Counted from the first letter of the stretch, positions 26,594 through 35,912 are shown. The stretch: 64,000 nt of DNA from Bradyrhizobium sp. (GCA_028290305.1 JAQGKC010000200.1:24568-88567), one strand, 5' to 3'. The notes: a model not told the origin generated them from the sequence alone. Program-made: numbers and translations.

Positions 26594-27376
26594 TTGAGCG
26601 ATTTTCCCGAGCTGGTCCTTTCGGATTCTCCCAATCCACATGTCGTCCGACTCACACTGAATCGAATCTCGAAGCGCAACGCGTTGAGCAACGAACTGAT
26701 CGCACAGCTTGCCGCGGCGTTCCGCGCGGCTGCTCTGGATGAGTCCGTTCGATGCGTCGTGATCTGCGGGGGCGAAGGATTCTTTTCGGCCGGCGCCGAT
26801 ATCAAGGAAATGCAGCAGCGAGGCTTTGAGGCGATCGACAACCCAGCCCGCCGCGCTGCATGGAAGGATATTTCCGGCTTCACGAAGCCATTAATCGCCG
26901 CGGTCGATGGCGTTTGCTACGGCGGTGGACATGAATTGGCGTTACTCGCCGACATCATCATCGCCGGCGGGGGCGCAACTTTTGGGCAACCGGAAATCAA
27001 CATCGGAATTCTACCCGGCGACGGCGCAACCCAGCGCCTGACGCGCGTCGCTGGCAAATCTCTCGCCATGCTCATGATCCTCACCGGCGAGCCAATCGAC
27101 GCAGCTACGGCGTTGCGGGCCGGGCTTGTTGCCGAAGTCGTGGAAAAAGGCCAAGCCCTTTCAAGAGCGCTGGCGATCGCCGAGTTGATCTCCAGAAAAC
27201 CGCCTCGCTCCGCAGAGCTTGCCAAGGCATCTGTGCTGGCGGCCTATCACACCACTCTGGATACGGGCCTGGAATTCGAACGCCAGGCTATTCGATACGC
27301 ATTCACGACCGAGGACCAGACGGAAGGCATGAATGCATTCTTCGAAAAGCGTTCGCCCAAATATTTGGGGCGATAG
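26594..27376 (+). CDS. Enoyl-CoA hydratase/isomerase (crotonase family)
   Basis: A 260-residue crotonase. TTG 26594 is chosen because GGAGG at 26584-26588 lies 5 bases before it; TTG 26582 and GTG 26588 overlap that site. The CoA/oxyanion segments are FFSAGADIKEM and AAVDGVCYGGGHELALLADI. Both catalytic glutamates of true hydratases are present (HELALL E114 and GQPEINIG E134). It ends GMNAFFEKRSPKYLG as usual. It is controlled by operator O2 with the GH88 gene, so an acyl-CoA hydration step belongs to the uronide regulon. Confidence 0.92.
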   Translation: MSDFPELVLSDSPNPHVVRLTLNRISKRNALSNELIAQLAAAFRAAALDESVRCVVICGGEGFFSAGADIKEMQQRGFEAIDNPARRAAWKDISGFTKPLIAAVDGVCYGGGHELALLADIIIAGGGATFGQPEINIGILPGDGATQRLTRVAGKSLAMLMILTGEPIDAATALRAGLVAEVVEKGQALSRALAIAELISRKPPRSAELAKASVLAAYHTTLDTGLEFERQAIRYAFTTEDQTEGMNAFFEKRSPKYLGR

Positions 27377-27439
27377 GGCATTGAAAACATTGGAGCGGGT
27401 GAAGCGCTCTTCCGCCGATTCGCTCATCGACAAGAGGCA

Positions 27440-27890
27440 ACGCGCGAGTTGCACGGGTCCTTGAAGCGCAGCGCGGCGGCAGTGGCCGGCGATTCCGACG
27501 GTCAGGGACGACAGGCGACGCACCAACGGATCATCGATCGGCGTCCAGGCGGAGGCCGGCGCGCGGTGCTGCGCTTCGTGGGGTAGCGCACGCCACGGCG
27601 CAGCGTCATTGCGAGCGCGACGGCGTGGTCGGCAACTTCCGTCGTGCCGTAATCCGGGCAACTGCAAACTGTGATATCGCGCCGTGCCGCTTCAGCGCGG
27701 TCGATGCGATCGTAGCCGACACCCATCCGCACCACGACCTTCAGCTTCGGAAACCGCGCCATCTGCTCGGCCGGAAAGAAATGCCTGAACAGCACAGCCC
27801 TTCGGTCCGCGCGCAGTCGGCATCAGCGAGGTCAGCCAGTTGTCCGACCTCTCCGGGGCCCGGACAATCCGGGCATCACGCTGGACTCTA
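27440..27890 (-). pseudogene. Decayed D-2-hydroxyacid dehydrogenase
   Basis: Fragments of one dehydrogenase appear in successive minus-strand frames: FRHFFPAEQMARFPKLKVVVRMGVGYDRIDRAEAARRD with CSCPDYGTTEVADHAVALAMTLRRG, then WTPIDDPLVRRLSSLTVGIAG, then PATAAALRFKDP. These are in the order seen in PGDH-like enzymes but need several frameshifts, and the catalytic domain is missing. It is an old relic, unlike the one-base breaks at 16390 and 40741. The gap between the hydratase and the oxidoreductase holds nothing else but the palindrome at 27921. Confidence 0.75.
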
Positions 27891-27920
27891 GCCCGACCGG
27901 ATGATACGGATTTTATAAAA

Positions 27921-27935
27921 TGAAGCATTGCTTCA
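27921..27935. promoter_or_regulatory. KdgR/IclR-like operator
   Basis: TGAAGCA-T-TGCTTCA, a perfect inverted repeat inside an AT-rich stretch 32 bp ahead of the FAD oxidoreductase start, is close in form to the KdgR box (TGAAACATTGTTTCA). KdgR belongs to the IclR family, and an IclR-type gene lies at 29367, so it is the likely binding site for that regulator. The sequence is direct; the pairing is inferred. Confidence 0.6.
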
Positions 27936-27966
27936 TATATGAAACACGACATGAGGATACGCATTA

Positions 27967-29346
27967 ATGCCGACCATCCAAGAACCTGCTCGCGAAATAC
28001 CCGTGCTGATGGATGCGGACATAGTAGTGGTTGGCGGGGGCACCACGGGTCCGATTGCTGCCGCAGCCGCCGCGCGCCGGAACAAGAAAGTGGTTCTTGT
28101 CGAGCGGTTCGGTTCCTTAGGCGGCAATCTCACCCTCGGCCTCAACACGAAGCCTTCGGGGGCGCTCGTGGGCGGCCTGCCCCTCGAGCTCTGGAAAATG
28201 GCACGCACGGCGGGAGCGGCCGGCGCTGACTATTTCGCCGGGACCAAGACAGGAAAGGTCAAGATCGCATCACCCTGCGACCCCGAAATCATGAAGATGC
28301 TGCTGACGCGCCTCTGTACCGACGCTGGCGTCCAGATTCTCTTCGAAACCGTGGTCTCGCGTCCGATCCTCGACGGCGGTACGGTGACCGGCGTCGTCGT
28401 GGAGAACAAGGCTGGCCGCGGCTTCATCGGGGCCAAGGTCGTGATCGATTGTTCGGCCGACGGCGACATCGCTGCCAGCGCGGGCGCTCCGTTCGTCATG
28501 GGCTCGGGCGATGACGACGACGAAGTCAAAATGCAGCCCGTCGGCATGTATTTCACAATGTCCGACGTCGATGTCGTGGAACTCGCGCGCTGGGCGCGCC
28601 AAACGGACGATGTGCCCGCCCAGGCCATTCCAGACAATGACGACGACCTCGATTACGGACTGTGGCTTACGGGCTTCAACAAAACGATCCGCGCCTATCG
28701 GGAAGAGACAAATATCGACCTGCCCCGCGAGAACATAACCCTCAAGACAGCCAATGGGTTGATGTACGTGAACGCCACCCGGGTGCTGGGCGTCAACGTC
28801 TTCTCACCGATCGAGTTCAGCGCTGCGATCGTCGAGTGTTACCGCCAGATCGAGGAATATGCCCAGTTTCTTATCAAGAAGGTGCCCGGATTCGCGAAGG
28901 CCAAGATCGCCCAGATCGCGCCGGTGCTGGGGGTTCGCGAAACGCGGCATATCCGCGGCGAGTATATGCTGACCGCCAAGGACGTCAGCGGCGAGACCTC
29001 ATTCCCAGACAGCATAGCTGCCGACGTGTCCGCCTTCGACGTGCATGACGTCAAAGGGGCCGATGTCGATTTCCGGGGGCTCAAGCCCTACGAATTGCCT
29101 TATCGGTGTCTGGTACCGCTGGGAGTTGAACAGCTGCTCGTCGCCGGACGATGCATTTCGGCCGATCACACCGCCCATGGCCGCAGCCGCAACGTTCCGG
29201 CTTGCATGGCCACCGGACAGGCGGCAGGAATCGCAGCTGCGATCGCTCTGGACAGCAACACAACGGTCCGGGAAGTTTCGATCGAACGGCTGCAGGCGGC
29301 CCTCCGCGAGGTTGGAATGCCTCTATATGCGGATGAGCTGCGTTGA
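27967..29346 (+). CDS. FAD-dependent oxidoreductase (FAD_oxidored family)
   Basis: A 459-residue flavoprotein. The N-terminal dinucleotide fold is DIVVVGGGTTGPIAAAAAARRNKKVVLVERFGSLGGNLT, in which GSLGG is typical of the FAD_oxidored (PF12831) group. It continues with VVIDCSADGDIAA, VLGVRETRHIRGEYML and the C-terminal FAD site LVAGRCISADHTAHGRSRNVPACMATGQAAGIAAA. Substrate is unknown; relatives sit in sugar and organic-acid clusters. It probably forms a functional group with the IclR regulator, the alpha/beta hydrolase and the sodium symporter that follow. Confidence 0.88.
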   Translation: MPTIQEPAREIPVLMDADIVVVGGGTTGPIAAAAAARRNKKVVLVERFGSLGGNLTLGLNTKPSGALVGGLPLELWKMARTAGAAGADYFAGTKTGKVKIASPCDPEIMKMLLTRLCTDAGVQILFETVVSRPILDGGTVTGVVVENKAGRGFIGAKVVIDCSADGDIAASAGAPFVMGSGDDDDEVKMQPVGMYFTMSDVDVVELARWARQTDDVPAQAIPDNDDDLDYGLWLTGFNKTIRAYREETNIDLPRENITLKTANGLMYVNATRVLGVNVFSPIEFSAAIVECYRQIEEYAQFLIKKVPGFAKAKIAQIAPVLGVRETRHIRGEYMLTAKDVSGETSFPDSIAADVSAFDVHDVKGADVDFRGLKPYELPYRCLVPLGVEQLLVAGRCISADHTAHGRSRNVPACMATGQAAGIAAAIALDSNTTVREVSIERLQAALREVGMPLYADELR

Positions 29347-29366
29347 TCGCCGTCGAACGCGATCGG

Positions 29367-30146
29367 TCAGCCGCGCCATCCAAGTCGCGCCGACACTTCG
29401 GCTGCCGTGCTGAGAACCTGATCGCGTACCGTTTCGATGTCTTTCAGAACGGTCTCCGAGTCCGAAATGTTGATGGCGGCCACGATGGCACCGCCGCTGT
29501 CCCGCACCGGCGCAGACAGGCTCACGATGCCGCTGACGAATCCGGAGCGGTGCCACGCATATCCGAGCTTCCGTTCGCGCGCGATGCGAGACCAGAGCGC
29601 GTCGACCGTCGTCGGTGTCTGGGGCGAGAATACCTCCAGGGAAACCCCGCGGTAAAGGTCTTGGATCTCGGCCTTCGTCATATCGAACAGAAGGGCGCGG
29701 CCGGACGCGACGGCATGGCACGGGTAGCGCGTACCGACCGGGATATCACCGCGCATGCGATGGTGGGACGACGCCGTGAAGACGTAAACGATTTCCGTTC
29801 TGTCGCGCACGCACATATGCGTGGAAAAGCCGGTGCGGTCGCGCAAAGCCGTGAGCGCGTCGCGTCCGCACGCGACGACCTCGGTCGTATGCAGATAATC
29901 GAACCCAAGAAGAAGTGTCTTGGGCCCAAGGCGGAATGCGGGGGAATTGGGAACACGCTGCAGGTAGCCATCCTGCTCGAGCGTATAAGCGAGCCGAAAG
30001 GCAGTTGCCCGCGGCAGTCCCAAAGCCGCCGTCATCTCCGGAACTGTGACGACCCGTCGATCTCGGCGGAACATGTTCAGGATCGCAAGCCCGCGCCGCA
30101 GCGCGACAACGACATAGCGAGCCTGCTCTCCTTCATCCACGGTCAC
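29367..30146 (-). CDS. IclR family transcriptional regulator
   Basis: A 259-residue regulator. The winged helix is at about 12-70 (VVALRRGLAILNMFRR with VTVPEMTAALGLPRATAFRLAYTLEQDGYL). The GAF-like effector domain contains RYPCHAVASGRALLFD and LSAPVRDSGGAIVAAINISD. It is convergent with the FAD oxidoreductase and divergent from the alpha/beta hydrolase/symporter pair. The palindrome at 27921 is its best candidate site; no equally good site is seen in its own 101-bp divergent promoter. Confidence 0.92.
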   Translation of the reverse strand: MTVDEGEQARYVVVALRRGLAILNMFRRDRRVVTVPEMTAALGLPRATAFRLAYTLEQDGYLQRVPNSPAFRLGPKTLLLGFDYLHTTEVVACGRDALTALRDRTGFSTHMCVRDRTEIVYVFTASSHHRMRGDIPVGTRYPCHAVASGRALLFDMTKAEIQDLYRGVSLEVFSPQTPTTVDALWSRIARERKLGYAWHRSGFVSGIVSLSAPVRDSGGAIVAAINISDSETVLKDIETVRDQVLSTAAEVSARLGWRG

Positions 30147-30247
30147 TTGTCACACCTCCCGATCGACTGGCTTCAACGAAATACACGCGGGCGGTCCGCG
30201 TCCGACGCTCGGTGCCACCTTCCCCCGCATCGAGGAGGGTATTGACG

Positions 30248-31402
30248 ATGCTGGCGCCTCTACCTTCCGCGAGCCTTCCTGCGGGCGTCAAAGCGCGTTT
30301 CATCCAAGGCGTCAACGGCACGGACATGCACATCCTGGAAGCCGGAGCTTCCGGACCGCGCCGCCCTACCATACTTTTGCTGCACGGGTTTCCCGAACTC
30401 GCCTATTCATGGCGCAAGGTCATGCCTGCTCTCGCGGAGGCCGGCTATTACGTCGTGGCGCCCGATCAGCGCGGCTACGGCCGCACGGCCGCGAGACCCA
30501 TCCAATACGAGGAAGACCTGTCTCCGTTTCGCATTCTCAATCTCGTGCGGGATGCTGTGGCCTTGCTCAACCTTTTGGGCGTAACCTCCGTCGCCGCCGT
30601 CGTGGGCCACGATTTCGGCGCCTCAATTGCTGCCGCGTGCGCTCTGGTCCGCCCTGACCTTTTCCACTCGCTGGCCATCATGAGCGCGCCGTTCACCGGG
30701 CCGCCCGCCTGGCCTCTCCCGCAACCTCCGCAAAAGGACGCAATTCAGGCTGAACTCGCCTCTCTTGGTCCACCACGCAAGCATTACCATGCCTATTTCG
30801 CGACGCGCGAGGCCAATGCGGACATGTGGCATTGCAAGCAGGGCGTGAACGGCTTCCTGCGAGCCTATTTTCATTTCAAGAGCGGCGATTGGCCGGGCAA
30901 CAATCCCTTTGAGCTGTCGTCATGGACGGCCGAAGAACTCGCGCGCATGCCGCACTATTACATCATGCCACTCGCGCTAGGGATGGCGGAAACAGTCGCG
31001 CCGGAAGCTCCGCCGCCTGAAATCATCTCGTCGTCGCACTGGCTTACCGAACCGGAGCTCCGCGTCTACAGCGAGGACTACGAGCGCACCGGCTTTCAGG
31101 GCGGCCTCCAGTGGTATCGCGGGCGCATGAACGGGAGCCTGGCCCAGGACCTGAGCCTGTTTTCCGGGCGCACGATCGACTGCCCTGCGCTGTTCATGGC
31201 GGGCCAACGGGACTGGGGGGCGTACCAGATCCCCGGTGGCCTGCAACGCATGAGGCATGCCGTTTTCACCCGTACGGCGCCGCCTTGCTTTGTAGAAGGC
31301 GCCGGCCACTGGGTGCAGCAGGAGCGCGCGAACATCGTCTGCGAAAGTTTGCTCGATTTCTTCAAAGCTGCCGAGACGATGTCCCGCCGCGGGAGTCAGT
31401 AG
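30248..31402 (+). CDS. Alpha/beta hydrolase, epoxide-hydrolase-like
   Basis: A 384-residue hydrolase. ATG 30248 follows GAGGAGGG; a longer frame from 30212 lacks a site. The oxyanion motif LLHGFPELAYSWR (HGFPE 46-50), nucleophile elbow VVGHDFGAS (Asp 122 rather than Ser) and final GAGHWVQQE (catalytic His) fit the epoxide hydrolase/haloalkane dehalogenase branch. An insertion of about 60 residues makes it longer than the usual 290-330. It is followed 35 bp later by a sodium/solute symporter, suggesting uptake and hydrolysis of the same compound. Confidence 0.85.
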   Translation: MLAPLPSASLPAGVKARFIQGVNGTDMHILEAGASGPRRPTILLLHGFPELAYSWRKVMPALAEAGYYVVAPDQRGYGRTAARPIQYEEDLSPFRILNLVRDAVALLNLLGVTSVAAVVGHDFGASIAAACALVRPDLFHSLAIMSAPFTGPPAWPLPQPPQKDAIQAELASLGPPRKHYHAYFATREANADMWHCKQGVNGFLRAYFHFKSGDWPGNNPFELSSWTAEELARMPHYYIMPLALGMAETVAPEAPPPEIISSSHWLTEPELRVYSEDYERTGFQGGLQWYRGRMNGSLAQDLSLFSGRTIDCPALFMAGQRDWGAYQIPGGLQRMRHAVFTRTAPPCFVEGAGHWVQQERANIVCESLLDFFKAAETMSRRGSQ

Positions 31403-31437
31403 AGCAGACGTTTCACAATAATCTCAGGGAGGGGTCT

Positions 31438-32850
31438 ATGCCGGAGCTTCAAACACAGGGAACATTTGTCCTGATAGGCATGGTGTTGGCGTATATAGCG
31501 GTGACAACATGGCTGACCTTCCGATATCGCGCCAAGTCGACCTCTGATTTCATGTTCGCCACGCGCTCCGTACCCGCTCTGGTCATCGGTGTGCTCATGA
31601 TGTCCGAATTCATCGCACCGAAGTCGACCATCGGCGTCGCGCAAGTAGCCTTTGATTCGGGCATGGCCGCGTCATGGGCTGTCTTGAGTGTTGCGCTCGG
31701 CTTCCCGCTGTTCGGATGGCTTCTCGCGAAGAAACTCTACAATACCGGCGAATATACTATCTCCGCGGCTATCGCCAAGCGGTATGGCCGCTCGACGCAG
31801 CTGACAGTCTCCGTGATCATGATCTACGCCCTGCTGCTCGTGAATGTTGCATTCTATGTGAGCGGCGCTGCGGCCCTTTCATCCGCCTTCCATATGTCGC
31901 TCACGGTCTCAGCGGTGATCATCGCCGCGGTCAGCTCATTTTATTGCGTCATAGGAGGCCAGAAAAGCGCAGCCTACGTATCCCTGCTCCACACGAGCCT
32001 AAAGTGCGTCGGCATCGCAGTCATTCTTTGCGTTGCACTCTCCATGACGGGCGGCATCGCGCCGATGATGGAGAAATTGCCGCACTATTACTTCACTTGG
32101 GACGGCAAGATCGGCATCACAACCATCATCGCCTGGACCATCGCGAGCATCGGGTCGATCTTCTCGACGCAGTACATTGTACAGGCCGTATCTTCGCTGA
32201 AAGGCCCCCAGGAGGTTACCCGCGCGTGCTACACTGCAGGGCTGCTCTGTCTGCCGGTGAGCTTTGCGCTCGGTCTGATCGGCGTGGCCGCGAAATTTCT
32301 GTTTCCCGATATAAATAGCCTCTATGCGCTGCCAATATTCATGAACCATATGTCGCCCCTGCTGGCGGGCCTCGTGCTGACGTCTATTGTGGCGTCGATA
32401 CTTGTCGGTGTGAGCAGCGTTGCGCTGGCCATTTCCGCATTGATCGTGCGCGATTTCTACGTGCCGATGCTCCAACCAAGCCAGACGGCACAGCTCCGGA
32501 TGTCCCGGCTTCTGTCGGTGCCGATCGGCTTTTTCCCGCTCCTGTTCGTATTCTTCGCCCCGCAGGTGCTGCATCTTTCCTTTTTTACCCGGGCGCTCCG
32601 ACTCTCGATTTCCGTCGTGGCCATCTTTGCCTTCTATCTTCCGCGATTTGGAACCAACCGAGGGGCCACGCTTGGATTGATCGCAGCAACCATCACGACG
32701 ACGGGATGGTATATGATGGGCGATCCCTTTGGCATCGATGACATCTATGTCGCACTCGCGACGCCGGCGGCCGTGATGCTGTTGGACTGGGTCATCATCG
32801 GCGCGCCCAAAGCCGATACCGATGATGCGATGGAAATGGAGGCCCGGTAG
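31438..32850 (+). CDS. Sodium:solute symporter (SSS family)
   Basis: A 470-residue membrane protein with about 13 hydrophobic segments and the SSS pattern (RYRAKSTSDFMFATRSVPALVIGVLMMSEF; YNTGEYTISAAIAKRYGR; SFYCVIGGQKSAAYVSLLHTSLK). Start ATG 31438 is preceded by AGGGAGGGG. It would import an organic solute with Na+. It is in an operon with the alpha/beta hydrolase. A transposase remnant begins immediately after its stop. Confidence 0.9.
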   Translation: MPELQTQGTFVLIGMVLAYIAVTTWLTFRYRAKSTSDFMFATRSVPALVIGVLMMSEFIAPKSTIGVAQVAFDSGMAASWAVLSVALGFPLFGWLLAKKLYNTGEYTISAAIAKRYGRSTQLTVSVIMIYALLLVNVAFYVSGAAALSSAFHMSLTVSAVIIAAVSSFYCVIGGQKSAAYVSLLHTSLKCVGIAVILCVALSMTGGIAPMMEKLPHYYFTWDGKIGITTIIAWTIASIGSIFSTQYIVQAVSSLKGPQEVTRACYTAGLLCLPVSFALGLIGVAAKFLFPDINSLYALPIFMNHMSPLLAGLVLTSIVASILVGVSSVALAISALIVRDFYVPMLQPSQTAQLRMSRLLSVPIGFFPLLFVFFAPQVLHLSFFTRALRLSISVVAIFAFYLPRFGTNRGATLGLIAATITTTGWYMMGDPFGIDDIYVALATPAAVMLLDWVIIGAPKADTDDAMEMEAR

Positions 32851-33050
32851 CTGGGAATTGTGCAGGCGGGTCGGAACGCATTCAACATCTCCACCGTGCT
32901 GGCCGGCCAGAAGCTCGGCGTCAACGAGGTCGACGACGGCATTTGGCTCGCCAGCTTCATGCACTATGATCTCGGATATTTCGACCTGAGCAGAAAACCT
33001 TGCAACCCCTCGACAACCCGTTCGGCACGCGGTTGTCACCCATGTCTTAG
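32851..33050 (+). mobile_element. Transposase C-terminal remnant (IS481-like)
   Basis: The forward frame reads NISTVLAGQKLGVNEVDDGIW then MHYDLGYFDL. After a one-base shift (a G missing near 32988) it reads QKTLQPLDNPFGTRLSPMS with stop at 33048-33050. This is the tail found in Bradyrhizobium integrase-core transposases. No catalytic domain is present, so it is an immobile fossil. Its tail runs into a TGTCCGG/CCGGACA inverted repeat at 33069-33083 that may be the element's end. Confidence 0.7.
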
Positions 33051-33095
33051 GTACGTGGTGTTACCTATGTGTCCGGGCCGGACAATGGGAAAGAC

Positions 33096-33115
33096 GGTAG
33101 CGAGAGGGCGCTACC
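33096..33115. repeat. Hairpin GGTAGCG/CGCTACC, copy 1
   Basis: A 7-bp inverted repeat with a 6-base loop, GGTAGCG-AGAGGG-CGCTACC. The same arms with near-identical loops recur at 33962-33981 and 63645-63664, where they start the longer direct repeats. Confidence 0.75.
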
Positions 33116-33371
33116 TTCACACCCCCCGAGATGATTGGTGTTTTATTCTGCAAACTCAATAACCCATTTTTGTTGAATAACGGAAGCGACAAAAGTCAAT
33201 ACTGGAAATAGCCGCTGAATAAAAATCAACCCGCTACCAACGTGATCGGATTGGTGTGGCTTTTGAATAGATGCCTCGCTCCCAAGTACGCGAAAGTTCT
33301 CGTTTCTTGGTCCGGTCCCATTCGGGTGCTGGTACTGGCCTGTTTCGCCCCTCAGTAGCCCAGTTTGAAAA

Positions 33372-33539
33372 CTAGTTTGTTCGCGGCCTTGTACTTTTCG
33401 CAATCAAGTAGCCGCCAGCCGCCAAACAAATGATTCCAGCCGCAAGGACGCCTGCGAACACCCGCTCGGCATTAAGCGAAAGACCAACGGTGTTCATGTG
33501 GTCGCTCCACACAGCCCATAGAGCGGAGAACAGGGCCAT
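33372..33539 (-). CDS. Small putative membrane protein
   Basis: A 55-residue frame (a TTG start at 33572 would give 66) with two hydrophobic segments, MALFSALWAVWSDHM and VFAGVLAAGIICLAAGGYLIA, and a basic tail KSTRPRTN. No ribosome site is convincing and no family is recognised. It lies in the gene-poor stretch between the symporter and the sulfur island, so it is tentative. Confidence 0.35.
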   Translation of the reverse strand: MALFSALWAVWSDHMNTVGLSLNAERVFAGVLAAGIICLAAGGYLIAKSTRPRTN

Positions 33540-33572
33540 GGGCAACAGAAGATCATGCCGCCGTAACGGCAA

Positions 33573-34660
33573 CTATAAATAGCTTTTAAATAATCTTTGA
33601 GACTGTGTCTCCGTGCAGAACATACTAATAACTTAATCGGACGACTGGCGAAGCTTTATGGGTTTAAGCACTCGCTTGCGAGGACCTTTCCGTTGGCGCT
33701 CAGCGCGTGCGTGATCTTCCCGTGCGGCCCTCTTGGCAAGCTCTCTGACCAACTCGAGCATAAGCTCATGCGCAGAACACCGCTCGGGTTGGTGGGGCGG
33801 TCCCTGAGAGGAGCGCTGACGCCTGCATCCCATAGTTCAGCCATTCGATCCGGCTTCGGCCATCCGGGAGCTAGCAAAGATAAAAAACGTCTCAAATTGA
33901 GACTGTATCCGCCACCAAAAACACCGTTTTTATAAATAAATCAGATACTTAGGTGATTTTTGGTAGCGAGAGACCGCTACCGCGCTTTTCCCCACACGAC
34001 GCAAACCTGCGATATTTCCTCCGATCGTCCGCCTGAGATCTCAGGAATCTATAGAGCGGTAATATGCTACTGATGTGGTATGACATATCGAGCAGCACTG
34101 CCAAAACGCGAGCCTGGATCAACCGAAATTCAACGCGGCAAAAGGGGGCACCTTATGCACCGGCCCTTCCCGCGATGTTCCTTAGTGCGCATGAAATACC
34201 AGCACGCGCAGCCCGATGCTTTCGCGTGGCGCGGCGTCCGCACGCGTTGGCGGACCGACGCAGGCACTGCGGCGTGCAAAGCGAGCACGGCCGTTAGTCT
34301 TTCAGTCAAAGCATTTCATCAACTGATTTCGTCAGCGGTCATTTCCAGCACGCAGAAACTATCGATAGTCGGATTTTACTTGACCAAATAGGTTTCACCG
34401 ACACGACTAGGAAATCAGATCGGAACTTGCACCGGTTCGTCGAACGAGATCGGCTGTCACGAACGACAATGCCGCGATCTTCTCATTTTGCAGTCCCACG
34501 TTCTTCTCCCGCTTCCCGCTCGCGCTATAACTTCCGCAATCCGACGGCCTCCGACCAGCCCGACAGGTGACCTTATAGGCTAGTGCTCCGATCCGCATCC
34601 GGGAGCAAGGGCCCTATGCCAGACATGCCGCAGAGCGTGGCCCCGTCTTGTCAAGGCACC
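33573..34660. other. Gene-poor border region left of the sulfur island
   Basis: About 1.1 kb of mixed composition. A short minus-strand frame ending at 33633 (LELVRELAKRAARE then a basic tail) could be a small protein but has no clear start. The direct repeat at 33959 and, right after it, a perfect 14-bp palindrome CCTGAGATCTCAGG (about 34032-34045) are the only structured elements. Otherwise it resembles decayed insertion debris. Confidence 0.5.
33959..34031. repeat. Direct repeat, left copy (island border)
   Basis: 73 bp starting TTTGGTAGCGAGAGA. It includes hairpin copy 2 and ends with 47 bp (33985-34031, CTTTTCCCCACACG to CCGATCGTCCG) identical to 63666-63712. The two copies differ by one loop base and a 2-bp GC indel, in the same orientation, and enclose the 29.6-kb sulfur island. 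Confidence 0.9.
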
Positions 34661-35461
34661 CTAACTGTTGAAGCCGGCTGGAATGAACGCCGGGATCTTC
34701 TCGTCGATGAACTGCTTGACTTGCGGCGACTTGAACACCTCGATGAAAGCCTTCAGACGTGGATCGTCCTTCTTGTCCGGGCGGGCGGTGAAGCGCAGCA
34801 CCAATCCATCATCGACAGTCCGGTCGATGACCAGCGCCGATTTCGGATCACCGCCGGCCGGGATCAAATAGGTGATGTTGACGAGCGCGAGGGTGACGTC
34901 ATCCAGCGAGCGGTAGGTCTGCGCGGGGTCGAGCTCGACGATCTTGAGATTCTTGGGATTTTCGATGATGTCGAACTTGCTCACCGAAAAGCCCTTGCCG
35001 GGCGTAAGCTTGATCAGGCCGGCCCGCTCCAGCAGAATTAATCCGCGCGCGCCATTCAGCGGCTCGTTGGGAATTGCGACGGAATCGCCGGATTTGATCT
35101 CGTCGAGCGTTTTGATCTTTTTCGAAAACAGCCCGACCGGAGCAATCACGCCGACGTTGTCGACCTGCACGAGATTGAAGCCGCGCTGCTTGTTCTGAAT
35201 CGCAAGATAGGTCGCATGCTGGAACAGATTGGCATCGACGTCGCCGCTGTTGACCACCTCGTTCAGCGCCACCCAATCCGACAGCTCGACCACCTTGACA
35301 TCGATCCCCTTGTCCTTGGCGAGCTTGGCCGCAAATGACACCAATTGTCCGACCGGTCCAGCGCTTGTGGCGATCTTGAGCGGTTCATCAGCGGCAGCCG
35401 CCGTCGTCAGTGCGAACAGCAGGCCGACGGCGCGCAGCCCTTGAATGAAACTTTTTATCAC
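34661..35461 (-). CDS. MetQ/NlpA-family binding protein (copy 1)
   Basis: A 266-residue periplasmic receptor. GTG 35459-35461 is preferred because GAGGAG lies about 9 bases before it and it gives a clean signal peptide (VIKSFIQGLRAVGLLFALTTAAAA, then DEPLKIA); ATG 35482 adds seven residues. NlpA signatures are GDVDANLFQHATYL and PNEPLNGARGLILLERAGLIKL. There is no lipobox cysteine, unlike enterobacterial MetQ. Probably binds a sulfur organic and feeds the single MetNI transporter at 41831-43610. Divergent from the LLM monooxygenase at 35913. Confidence 0.9.
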   Translation of the reverse strand: MIKSFIQGLRAVGLLFALTTAAAADEPLKIATSAGPVGQLVSFAAKLAKDKGIDVKVVELSDWVALNEVVNSGDVDANLFQHATYLAIQNKQRGFNLVQVDNVGVIAPVGLFSKKIKTLDEIKSGDSVAIPNEPLNGARGLILLERAGLIKLTPGKGFSVSKFDIIENPKNLKIVELDPAQTYRSLDDVTLALVNITYLIPAGGDPKSALVIDRTVDDGLVLRFTARPDKKDDPRLKAFIEVFKSPQVKQFIDEKIPAFIPAGFNS

Positions 35462-35912
35462 TTCGATTGATCTCCTCAACATTCTGCTCAGGTCGCGGCA
35501 ACGGTGCATGTGCACTGCGTACACCGAACGTCAATATCAGGATGATGCTTGTCGATTTCAGCGTTGTCGAGCTATCGGAGAAAATAGCGATGCGCGTACT
35601 GTCACTCCGTCTGACGCCATCCGGATTCTTTTGGAATGCCGCGCAATCGGAGTTTATTTGTTTCGCCGACGATGACGTCGATCCTCGGTTAACCAGATGG
35701 ACCATACGCACGCCTAACATGATTTACGCAAGCGTATTAGATCGCTTCGTACCATCACGACCGAACGAACAGCGAAACGCTGCTATATCCGAATTCAAAC
35801 ACAGAACAATTTGCATATTCGCCGCCCAATTTGGAAATAAAGTCATTTTGATAAAGTGATAAACACGTCGCGGCGCGATCACCTAGATCAGAGTCCCCGC
35901 CGGGAGCCACTT
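35462..35912. other. Divergent promoter region
   Basis: 450 bp between metQ copy 1 and an LLM monooxygenase. It is AT-richer than its flanks, especially 35800-35875. A 130-codon open frame crosses it but has no family signature, ribosome site or plausible composition, so it is not called. No clear operator was found. Confidence 0.45.

Noticed and set aside
31999..33039. 346-codon minus-strand frame
   Set aside because: Antisense to the sodium symporter and the transposase remnant; no signature.
35467..35859. 130-codon forward frame in the metQ/LLM divergent region
   Set aside because: No ribosome site, no domain, and it covers the expected promoter; better read as noncoding.
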